Origin: Nitrospirillum amazonense
GTDB lineage: Bacteria; Pseudomonadota; Alphaproteobacteria; Azospirillales; Azospirillaceae
DNA length: 64,000 nt
Direction of reading: 5' to 3'
Assembly (NCBI RefSeq): GCF_007828045.1
Contig: NZ_VITN01000024.1
Location: 1-64,000, forward strand
How positions within the stretch are numbered: position 1 is the first letter of the stretch; the number at the start of each line of letters is the position of its first letter. The notes below the pieces were generated by a model that saw only the letters and a program-made list of their open reading frames with translations, was not told where the DNA came from and ran no database searches. The position numbers were made by a program, and so were the translations under genes. Of this stretch, positions 8,467-17,100 are shown in pieces.

Positions 8467-10435
8467 CGATCTCGGCCAATCCGCAGGCGAGTTGATCGAT
8501 GGTGGGATTTTCCCAGAAAACGATGGGGTCGAACTCGCGCCCCAGCCAGGCCGACAATTGATAGGCTAGTTCGAAGACATCCTTGGAGTCCAGGCCCAGC
8601 ACGGGGAAGGGATCGGTGGTCGCCACCTCGTCCTCAAGCAGGCCCTGTCGCTCGGCGATGGTCGCCACCAGCCAGCCGCGGATCCGGATGGCCGTCTCGC
8701 TCATCTGAATCTGATCCGCGCCGCTGGGGCCGATGCGCTGCCAGCGGGCGAATTCCGGCAACTCACCCGCCAGCAGGGCCTGGCAACAGGCCTCTCGCCG
8801 GATCTTGCCGCTACTGGTGCGGGGAATTCCGCCGGCCCGGACGAAGACGACGGCCCGTGGGGCGACGCCGAACGTCTCGGCGATCTTGCGGTGCACCAGG
8901 TCGCCCACCAGCACGCTGTCCAGGTTGTTCATGAAGGCGCGCCGTATTTCAGCGATGATCACGATCTCCTCCCCGCTGGCGCCCGGCGCGGCCACCGCCG
9001 CGCAGGCACCGGCGGCGATGGAGCCGTGGGCGTGGCCGGCGACCGCCTCCAGATCCTCCGAATGCAGGTTGTTGCCATCGACGATGATGATAGTCTTGAT
9101 CCTGCCGGTGACGAACAGATTCCCATCCTGTACGAAGCCTAAGTCGCCGGTGCGCGTGAACGGGCCGTCGCCCTCGGCCGTGAGGCCGCCAAACGTCCCT
9201 TGGGTCGAGACGGGGTTCTGCCAGTAGCCATTGGCTACGTTGGGCCCGCGCAGCCAGATCTCACCTTCTTGTCCCGCCGGCTGGGGCAGCCAGGTCTCCG
9301 GGTTGACGACGATCAGCTTCTGCGGCTCCACGATGGGGCCGCAGGTCATGACCTCCGTGCCGCGTGGGCCTTGGACCGACCAGGGCGCGCCGGGGGATAG
9401 ATTGCCGCCGGCTACGAAAAGTGTAGCCTCGGCCAGGCCGTAGCACGGGAAGAATGCCTCCCGGCGGAAGCCATAGGGCTCGAACACCTCGGCGAAGCGC
9501 TTAAGGGTCGCTGGCCGGATGGGTTCCGCGCCCACGAAGGCCACCGACCATGAGGAAAGGTCGAGGTCAATCCCTCCGGGTTGGATCCGGGTGGCGCAGA
9601 GGTCGTAGACGAAGTTCGGACCGCCGCTGGTCGTTCCTCTATAATCGGAAATCGCTTTCAGCCACCGCTGCGGGCGTTGCACGAAGGCCTCTGGCGACAT
9701 GAAGACGCAAAGGGAGCCCAGATACAGCGGTTGCAGAAGATTGCCGAACAGGCCCATGTCGTGGAAGTGGGGCAGGCAGCCGACGACCGTGGCGGCACCC
9801 TCGGCATGGTTGAAGGCCCGGCAGATCATATCTTCATTGGCTATGATGTTGTCGTGGGTCAGGACCACGCCCTTGGGACGACCGGTGGAGCCCGAGGTAT
9901 ACTGCAGCACCGCCACGGCGTCCCGGCGGATGGCGGGGCCGGCGATGGTGTCCGGGCCCACTGCAAGGTCCGTCTCTATCCAGGGAAGCCGGGACAGGAT
10001 GGATCCCACCGGCAGGCCTGCCTTCAGGCGGGTATGCTGGCCGCCGTCGGTCAGCACGGCGCGGGCGCCGCTGTTCGCCGCCAACTCCGTCAACCAGCCC
10101 AGGCGCTGATCGCCGCGCGGCGGCGCGACGGGCACGGCGATGTTGCCGGACAGCAGGCAGCCCCAGAAGGCGGCGATGAATTCCAGCCCACAATTGTAAA
10201 TCAGCAGGATGGGCTCGCCCTTGAGCTTGTGCTCCATCAGTTTGACGGCGATGCCGTTGGCGATGCGCAACAGGGTCCGGCTGGTCAGCGGCTCGGATGG
10301 ATCGTCCCCGTTGCGCAGGAAGATGTAAGCAGCGCTGTCCCCGCCCTCCGCCCGGATGCGCAGCAGGTCGATCAGGGAACCGCCGTCTTCAAGGAACGCC
10401 GCCGTGCGGCCGTTATCAAGCAGGGCTGTGTTCAT
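8453..10435 (-). CDS. Fatty acyl-AMP ligase fused to an acyl carrier domain (FAAL-ACP)
   Basis: 660 residues. Residues 1-570 are an adenylate-forming enzyme of the FAAL type: the phosphate loop is YTSGSTGRPKG near residue 180, followed by LPHFHDMGLFGNLLQPLY and GGPNFVYDLC. These are signature blocks of FAALs and their relatives rather than amino-acid adenylation domains. The C-terminal domain keeps GKIRRE. Residues about 580-660 form a carrier domain with phosphopantetheine Ser617 in LGLDSKD. It activates a fatty acid as acyl-AMP and loads it on its own carrier. It lies between a stand-alone condensation protein and the P450. A second FAAL-ACP is built into the first megasynthase, so this one may supply a different acyl group or act in trans. 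Confidence 0.9.
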   Translation of the reverse strand: MNTALLDNGRTAAFLEDGGSLIDLLRIRAEGGDSAAYIFLRNGDDPSEPLTSRTLLRIANGIAVKLMEHKLKGEPILLIYNCGLEFIAAFWGCLLSGNIAVPVAPPRGDQRLGWLTELAANSGARAVLTDGGQHTRLKAGLPVGSILSRLPWIETDLAVGPDTIAGPAIRRDAVAVLQYTSGSTGRPKGVVLTHDNIIANEDMICRAFNHAEGAATVVGCLPHFHDMGLFGNLLQPLYLGSLCVFMSPEAFVQRPQRWLKAISDYRGTTSGGPNFVYDLCATRIQPGGIDLDLSSWSVAFVGAEPIRPATLKRFAEVFEPYGFRREAFFPCYGLAEATLFVAGGNLSPGAPWSVQGPRGTEVMTCGPIVEPQKLIVVNPETWLPQPAGQEGEIWLRGPNVANGYWQNPVSTQGTFGGLTAEGDGPFTRTGDLGFVQDGNLFVTGRIKTIIIVDGNNLHSEDLEAVAGHAHGSIAAGACAAVAAPGASGEEIVIIAEIRRAFMNNLDSVLVGDLVHRKIAETFGVAPRAVVFVRAGGIPRTSSGKIRREACCQALLAGELPEFARWQRIGPSGADQIQMSETAIRIRGWLVATIAERQGLLEDEVATTDPFPVLGLDSKDVFELAYQLSAWLGREFDPIVFWENPTIDQLACGLAEIDGHL

Positions 10436-10501
10436 GCCGTCCGTCCGGTGCGGAAAGGGTTGTGGGTGGCCTGGGGATGGATCGTGGGGAACGCGGCCCC
10501 A

Positions 10502-12043
10502 TCACAGTTCGAAGCTCTCATTCGCGGCCTCCCCCCGGCACAGAGTCTGGAAAAGGTCGCCCAAGAGGGCGTTGCCGCTGTCGTCGAGCGTTTCCAGGAG
10601 GCGCTGGTAGCGCCCGGCGACTTCCTGCGCCTTCGCAGGCTGGAACAGATCCTCGTCGAAGCGCCAGCAGCACTCATAGGTGTCCAGGCGGTCCTCCACC
10701 GTTAGCACCACGTCGTGGGTAATGCCTGCGCGCAGGTTCCGGGCGGGCACGTAGGTGTCGACGAACATCTTGCCGACATGGTCGTGGCCGAAGCCGGCAT
10801 CGAACTTGAGCCAGGTGAAAAGCACCTGGCTCAAAGGCTGGGCGCCCGCGTCGCGCACCAGGCGCAAATCGCGCACCAACTGGGCGAACGGCAATTTCCG
10901 GTGGGGCAGGGCGCGGCGGAAAGCGTCCTGGACAAGGACGCAGAGCGCGTGGAACGACAACTCGTCCTCCCATTCGACGCCCAGCGGTAGGATGTTCACC
11001 AAGTAGCCCATGGTATTGCGCAGATCGGGCCTGTCACGCAGGTCCATGGTGGTGGTGATGATCTGGCGCCGCCGACCCGTTTCCCAGCCTTCGATCAGCA
11101 GGAAGGCGGCCATGGTCAGAATGTAGGGGGTGACGGCGAACCGCCCGGCCAGGGCTCGTACGCGGGCCGTTAGGGCGGGGGAAAGGCGGCGGCGCACCTC
11201 GAATCCGACGAAGCGGGGGGCGGCCGGGCGGGGAAGGCGCGCCGCCTTGGCCGCGCCGGCCTGGACCAGCGGACCCAGTTGCCGCGTCCAGTATTGGTTG
11301 TCGCGGGCTGCGGCGTGGGTGTTCAGATGTCCCGCTTGCCGCCAGGACTGTCCCAGGGATGGTTGTTTCGCGGGCGGCTCCGGGGCTTGCCCCAGGGCCG
11401 CCCGAGAGAATGGCGTCGCCTCCCCCGGGGACAGTCCCAAGTTGGATTGCTCCAGGTCGCGGACGATCAGGTCAATCGAACTGAAATCGCCGATCAGATG
11501 ATGCAGGATGATGAGCAGGAGGTGGCCGGCGGATGGTTCGCGCTCAAGCACGTTGAAGCGGAACAGGGGCTTGTCCAGTAGATCGAAAGGGCGGCACAAT
11601 TCGAACCCTATAAGACGATCCCAGTCGTTGCCGTCCTGCCGCGGCATGATCCCGAACGCGCTGTCGTCCCCCGGGCCGTTTTCCTGTGCATATCCGTCCA
11701 GGGGGGCGACGTATTGCCGGGGGCCATCGGGCGTTTCGCGGAAACGCAGGCGCAACGCTTCGTGGCTTTCCACGACCCGCTGCAGCACGGCGATGATGCG
11801 CGCGGCGTCGACACCGGGTGCCAGTCGGAAGCAGCCGCCGATCGTGTAGGCCGGCGTGTTGGGGAATAGAGCCTCGTGTGTCCAGATCGCCAACTGGTTG
11901 GGTGTCAGGGGGAAGGGGGCGCCGCCACCCGCATCATCGCCGAGGGCTGCGGGATGCCGGGCGTGGGAAGCGGGAAGGGGCGCGCCGTCGACAGGCACAA
12001 CCGGCGTGGGCCGGCCGGTAATAGGTTCTGGCGCGAAGGTCAA
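10502..12043 (-). CDS. Stand-alone NRPS condensation-domain protein
   Basis: A single condensation domain not attached to A or PCP domains. Motifs: C1-like PLTPNQLAIWTHEAL near the start, active-site HHLIGDF (the second His and the Asp of HHxxxDG are kept, but the Gly is Phe), a late MGYLVNILPL strand and a KLPFAQLVRDL block. I place the start at a TTG at 12043 (GGAG 8 bases upstream). The open frame extends to an ATG at 12178, but that ATG sits inside the hairpin downstream of the Rid gene and the extra N-terminus is Arg-rich and unlike the family. It is followed after 66 bases by FAAL-ACP, then P450. The likely role is acyl transfer from the FAAL-ACP carrier to an amine or hydroxyl of the chain, or in-trans rescue of another C domain. 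Confidence 0.85.
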   Translation of the reverse strand: MTFAPEPITGRPTPVVPVDGAPLPASHARHPAALGDDAGGGAPFPLTPNQLAIWTHEALFPNTPAYTIGGCFRLAPGVDAARIIAVLQRVVESHEALRLRFRETPDGPRQYVAPLDGYAQENGPGDDSAFGIMPRQDGNDWDRLIGFELCRPFDLLDKPLFRFNVLEREPSAGHLLLIILHHLIGDFSSIDLIVRDLEQSNLGLSPGEATPFSRAALGQAPEPPAKQPSLGQSWRQAGHLNTHAAARDNQYWTRQLGPLVQAGAAKAARLPRPAAPRFVGFEVRRRLSPALTARVRALAGRFAVTPYILTMAAFLLIEGWETGRRRQIITTTMDLRDRPDLRNTMGYLVNILPLGVEWEDELSFHALCVLVQDAFRRALPHRKLPFAQLVRDLRLVRDAGAQPLSQVLFTWLKFDAGFGHDHVGKMFVDTYVPARNLRAGITHDVVLTVEDRLDTYECCWRFDEDLFQPAKAQEVAGRYQRLLETLDDSGNALLGDLFQTLCRGEAANESFEL

Positions 12044-12140
12044 GTCGCAATCTCCCGCGGGCGAGGTGTTCCAGGCGACGGGCCAAACCCGCCACCTGCG
12101 GCGGGACCCAAGGCCGCCCGTTTCATCAACACGGGTGGAA

Positions 12141-12179
12141 GATGTCGCTGACTGCCGTCGCCGGGCAGTCAGCGACATC
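12141..12179. terminator. Strong inverted repeat, probable terminator or mRNA hairpin
   Basis: A perfect 16-bp stem: the arm gatgtcgctgactgcc at 12141-12156 pairs with its complement at 12164-12179, with a 7-base loop. It sits 11 bases beyond the stop of the minus-strand Rid gene. There is no T-run after it on either strand, so it is either a Rho-assisted terminator or a 3'-end stabilising hairpin between the Rid gene and the condensation gene. Confidence 0.55.
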
Positions 12180-12190
12180 GGGAAGGCGTC

Positions 12191-13159
12191 TTAGTTGGCG
12201 ACGCCTTCAACCAGGACGGCGTTCTGCACGACGCAATCCACAGCCGCGGCTTCGTAGGTCACCGTCGGCAGTTGGGAAACGCCGGCTTCCGCCAGGCTGC
12301 TCTTGATCGCGCTTTCGACCGAGGCGCGTACCTTGCTGTCACTGGCCTTCAGCTCGGGCGCGAAGGTGGAGTCGGTCGACGCCAGTTGGACGGAACTGAA
12401 GGCCATGGCCGTCTGTTCTGGATCCACGTAATAGACCTTCAAGGACTTGACGTTCTTCAAGGTCATGTTGGCTTCGGCCAGAATCTTCTGCAGATTCTTG
12501 ATAGTGCCCTTCGCTTCCAGCGCCGGGTCTGGGTACCCCTCGATGGTGAAGTCCTTCTGCTGTGCGGTGACGCCACCGAAGATCAGTTCACGATGGGTGT
12601 CGGCCTGGGCACGCGCCTTGGCGTCGGCGATTAGGTTGGCGGGGGTGTTCTTCATATCCACGAACTGGACGTCGAGGACCACCTTGAGGTTCGCCTCGTC
12701 CAGTGTGTGCTGCCCGACCGCGGTGCGGACGGGATAGTCCGCGGCGACGATGGCACCGTTGCTGGTCGCGGCCTTTGCGTCGAAATACGCCTTCAACACA
12801 TCGCTGATTTCCTGGGTTTGCTTCAGCGACGTGCCGACGAAGGTGGTGTTCACCTTCAGCAGCGCGCCCCGATCGGCACCGTGTTCGGCCAGGATCTTGT
12901 CCAGCGCCACCAGGGCGGACGCCGTCTGTGCCTTGATGTCGCCGGACCGGTCGGTCGGCTTTATCTGGCTGACCGAGGCCGTCTTCACCCAACCCTCGGT
13001 GGATACCGCGTAGGAATAAACCCAGCGCGGCAGGCCCTCGGGATTATAGAATTCGATCGGGCGGTTGGACGCGGACTTCGCTTCCTGAGCCTGGACGGCG
13101 GAAACGGTCAATGCCAAGGCGCCGCATGCGCCCAGCAAGGACTTTGTCAAGATGCGCAT
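12191..13159 (-). CDS. Exported tandem Rid-domain protein (retains a catalytic-type Arg)
   Basis: 322 residues. AGGAGG lies 6 bases before the ATG at 13159; a longer frame upstream lacks this. Residues 1-24 are a Sec signal peptide ending in VQA-QE. Two Rid/YjgF-like domains follow, about 36-170 and 185-312. The first has the family's YFDAK helix and the loop YPVRTAVG, where Arg145 matches the substrate-binding Arg of RidA. The second is diverged (VYYVDPEQ block). Rid enzymes hydrolyse reactive enamines and imines in the cytosol, so an exported tandem member is unusual and suggests a job on a periplasmic intermediate. It is a paralogue of the protein at 61413-62294. The neighbours are another exported Rid gene upstream and the condensation gene downstream. 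Confidence 0.85.
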   Translation of the reverse strand: MRILTKSLLGACGALALTVSAVQAQEAKSASNRPIEFYNPEGLPRWVYSYAVSTEGWVKTASVSQIKPTDRSGDIKAQTASALVALDKILAEHGADRGALLKVNTTFVGTSLKQTQEISDVLKAYFDAKAATSNGAIVAADYPVRTAVGQHTLDEANLKVVLDVQFVDMKNTPANLIADAKARAQADTHRELIFGGVTAQQKDFTIEGYPDPALEAKGTIKNLQKILAEANMTLKNVKSLKVYYVDPEQTAMAFSSVQLASTDSTFAPELKASDSKVRASVESAIKSSLAEAGVSQLPTVTYEAAAVDCVVQNAVLVEGVAN

Positions 13160-13358
13160 AGAGTTCCTCCTAATCAGGGTTGTTTGAATGAAGTATCGTG
13201 AACAGTCCTTCTCCAATCCGCAGCTGGCCAATATGTGGTTTGCGGGTTTACGGATTGTGGAAGGCAAGCCGGTCGTATATGGACTTTTATGCGCGAAGGC
13301 ACGGTATGGCATTCTTAAGTAATTTTACTTGGTTTTCCAAAATGGCAACCAAGATATA

Positions 13359-14036
13359 TTAATCTGTGACAGCGGTCGCTTCTATCTGGAAGCGAATTTT
13401 GTCAGTAATTAAAAAATCGACCCCCATCATTGTAGTAACCGGCATCTGCTCCCTTCCGAAGAAGGCGCTCATTTGCTCGGCGATGGCGAATGGATCGGAT
13501 GCGTCCTTATGGACGTAAGTGATGCCAATCTTGATGATGTCGTCCTTGCTGATCTGGCCCGCCTGCAGCACGCGGCACAGATTGTCCAACGCCGCCTTCA
13601 CTTGGCCAACCAAATCATCGGCGACGACACCGTACTGTATATCCACCGGAATTTGCCCGGATATGAAGACGATTTTCCCACTTAACGGCGCGGACGCCGC
13701 GATGGAGTAGGATTGTGTTTCAAACAAGGTCTCAGGATTCAAATATTTGATTTTCTGAGACGCGTTTGACGGCTTGATATGGGCACAGTCCGGCATGTTT
13801 CCGACGGCTTGCGCCGCCGCTGGGCGAGTGGGGTTGGGGGGCTGTCCTCCTATGGGGGCTGCGGGGGTTTGGGCCAGGGCGAAGGATACCGGAAACACTA
13901 GTACGGCCAAAACCAGGCCGCACCCAAATGAAGACGCATTTTTAGGCAACGATCGCACGTGAACGCCGTAACGCGACAAGACGGACGGCTTAGTCAAGAT
14001 AGCGCCGCGCATTATGGACGGAAAGCAGAATTTCAT
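13359..14036 (-). CDS. Exported single-domain Rid-family protein
   Basis: 225 residues from the ATG at 14036 (GAGGA 4-5 bases upstream; a longer frame exists but has an atypical Ser/Arg-rich N-terminus). A hydrophobic segment at about 40-56 (VLAVLVFPVSFALA-Q) follows a basic stretch and reads as a signal peptide or anchor. It is followed by a Pro/Ala linker and one Rid domain, from about residue 95 to the end. Family blocks are visible: FISGQIPVD, QVKAALDNL, DDIIKIGITYV and the C-terminal RFQIEATAV strand. At the position of the catalytic Arg the loop reads MPVTTMMG, so the Arg is Thr and classical imine deaminase activity is doubtful. It is the first of a row of minus-strand genes leading to the FAAL and P450. 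Confidence 0.82.
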   Translation of the reverse strand: MKFCFPSIMRGAILTKPSVLSRYGVHVRSLPKNASSFGCGLVLAVLVFPVSFALAQTPAAPIGGQPPNPTRPAAAQAVGNMPDCAHIKPSNASQKIKYLNPETLFETQSYSIAASAPLSGKIVFISGQIPVDIQYGVVADDLVGQVKAALDNLCRVLQAGQISKDDIIKIGITYVHKDASDPFAIAEQMSAFFGREQMPVTTMMGVDFLITDKIRFQIEATAVTD

Positions 14037-14121
14037 CACATCCTCATTTTTCGACTGAAGAATTCTTGGCAATGATTCGTTCAAAGGTAATAATCCCCCC
14101 TCGAAAGGGGTAATGCGGACC

Positions 14122-17100
14122 CTAGGGTTTAACTTCGGGGGCCAGCACGCGCTGTCTTTCCAACAGGAAACTCCAATCCGTGCCATACGCCTGCCGGAAT
14201 CCATGGCATCCCATACATCCGCCCGACAGGGTCCCGTGGCCCGCGAAAAAGGAATTGAGGAAGGCCGGATCGCCCGGGTTGGGCTTCGGATTGATGAACA
14301 GCATCGTGCGGTGCAGATAGTCGCTCGCCTTGGCGAAACCAGAGGTGAACTGGCCGCTGAAAGCTTGCTGGACCGGTGCCGGCTCGATGACGACATTGGA
14401 CGCATAATAAACCGCGGGTTCTTCCGGCCCGTCGTAGAATTCGCCGGGCTTTTTGTCTACGGGGCGCCATTGCACGCTGACCAGGCGGTAATGCGCCAGC
14501 GGCAGGTTGGGATAGTGTGCGCTCAACTCCGCCTGCATGCGGCGGTTTACCGCCGCGATGGCCGCCGGCGTGGGGTATAGGCGGCGGTTGATGGCGATGC
14601 GGTCGATGCGGGGCAGGCCGAATTCGGCAACCTGGTTGTAAAACAGCTGCAGTCCAGGTTCCGCCGGGTCAGCGCTGGCGAACCGTATCTCCTGGTCCTC
14701 GTCCAGGGTGGCCGGCGTCACCTTGATCTCGGGCGAGTAGGCAGTCTTCAGCGCGACCGCGGCCGGCGCGAGGGTGCCATCCGGGTTTTCCAACGGCACG
14801 GGTTTGCCGTCCGGACCGGGCGCCGGGGCGATCAGGGTGTCCACTTGCTCGAACGTTGCCCAGATGAAATATGGCGCCGATGGCGTCTTATGCATAACGT
14901 GGAAGGCCAAAAGCCCCCAGGTGTCGCCCGGGCCGCCTTTTGAATCCTGGTGGCAGAGGCCGTCCTTGCCCAACTGGTAGAACCGCACGCGGCTGGTGAA
15001 ATAATGATCGGGATCGTCCAAGGGCCCCAGCCGCCGCCAGGCCGCCTTCAGTTCCAGCGCGCCGCTGGGGAAACTGATCATCGTCTCGTCGCTCGGGTCA
15101 TCGGCCTTGGCCGCTGGCGGCGCCTCCTGTGCAGTGCGCACGTAATCGCCCGTGCGGCGCTTGATGAGGCGCAGGGGCTTGTCACCGTACCAGCCTCGTG
15201 AGGCGACGTAGACGAAGTGTTCGCGGTTGACCTTGGATTCCAGCAATATCTGCCGGCCGGGGAAGGGCTCTGCGGGGGACAGGCCGGATTGGGCGTTGCC
15301 GTGGTCCGGTTCATCCAGGTTGTGCCAGGGCGGCGATGTCATCGCCGCGCCGGGATCGCAGGCCGCCGTGGTGCCGGCTTCCTGGCCGGCCGGCGTGCCG
15401 ACCTTGGCGGGATCGTAGATGTAGCGGGGCGGTTTGTCGAAGCCATAGTCCTGCGTCCCGTCGGCGCCGCCGCTCGGACTGCCGACGCCGGGATAGGCCT
15501 CGACGCGTCCGCGAAGGGTTTCCCAGACCCGAGGTTGGCCCTGGGAGTCGAAGGTGGCGTCAATGTCCGGCGTCCCACGCTTGCCCGCCTTGGCCGGCCA
15601 GTTCAAGGCGATGAATTCCTGCCAAGCGTATAGGGCGGCCTCATCCAGCGTGGCGTCGGGTGCCCCCCCCTTGGCCGACCGCAGGTCCGGCGGCATAACG
15701 CCGGAGAAGGTGGGGCCGGATGGGGAAGGAGACGTGGCGGCCGCTGCCGGCTTGGGCGTTAGGGCAAGGCCCAGCAGTACCAGAAGCAGCCAAGCGCTCC
15801 CACCCGGGCGCCGGCCCCGTGCCCGGTCTACTGGACGCCGGCCCCCGGTCCGGGCGCGGGCGGCCCGGTCCAGCCACAGCGTGTGCGTCGGGGGGCCGGG
15901 CAGCAGCGGCGTGGTATGACCCGTCCGCCAGGCGTCGTGGCCGGCGCCATAGTAGGGGCTGCGGGGGTTCGCGGACTGCCCGCCCGGCATGGTTAGGAAG
16001 CCCCTGTCCTCGTGTCCCGGCGAGACGACAAGTCGAAGGACCGGACCGTGCGACGACAGTTCGGCAAGTGGCATGTTCTCATCTCCCGAAAGTGGTGACG
16101 GGGGCATGTCCAGAAAGTGGCCGATGAAGGGGAAGAAGGGGCTCATGGGATGGCGCATGGCCAACAGGTTGGCCTCCCCCCACGGGCGGCTGGACAGTGC
16201 CGCGTCTTTGCCGGCCACGGTGGTCACGGCTTCCGCCGCGGCGGCCTCAAGCAGGGCGTCCCAGGTGGCGAACCGGGGGTTCAGCAGGTGGGCTGGGCGT
16301 TCCGTCACTAGGCGCCAAAGGCTGTCCTCGCGCTGGTTGCCCGTGGCGTCGAACTTGAAATCCGGGAACCTCGCCGCGACCAGACCGACGAAGGGTGCGA
16401 AGGCCAGCCTGTCTGCGGCGAGGCGGAATTCCCGTACGAGGCGATAACCGGCCGCGTCCGCATCCGCCCGGTCCGACGACCCCGTCACCACGGTTGCCGC
16501 CTCGTCCGTCCGCATCCCCAAGGCAGGGGGCCGGTGTTTCAGAGTCTCAAGCAGCAGGCCGCGCCAGCGGGACAGAAAAAGCGCGCGGTCGTCCAACTGC
16601 AGCGCGGCCATGGTGTTCTCGTCGAAGCGGGGCGCGGCGCGCAGGGCGTCGCGGATCTGCCCGGCGCGCGCGCCCAAGATGTAATAGCCGTGGCCCATGG
16701 CGCGCAGGATGTTCCCATCGCCGACGCGCGCGTTGGCACTCCAGATCCGGCCGTCACCAGGATTCTGCACACGCGGATAATCCGACGGCGCCAACCATCC
16801 GGACCAGCCGTCGCCCTCGCGGCTGGATAGGGACGGCAGCCCCCCTTCGCGCGCGGCGCGGCGCGGCGCGGGTCCCAGCAGCGTCCAGCCGACATTGCCC
16901 GCGATATCGCCGACGACCAGATTTTGCGTCGGCACGCCGGCCAGGGGGGCTGCGGCCATCGCCTCATCCAGCGACCGGGCCCGTTCCAGCCCCAGCAGGC
17001 CCAAATTCACCGCCTGCGGAAAATGGGCGATCCATAGCTCCGCGAAAAGGGCGCCGTCCGCCCGGTGGCGCATCACCGGCCCCCAGGTCGTCTGCTCGAT

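Noticed and set aside
12044-12178. Upstream extension of the stand-alone condensation protein
   Set aside because: It begins inside a perfect 16-bp hairpin, is Arg-rich and unlike the family. A TTG with a good ribosome-binding site fits better, though this is not proven.
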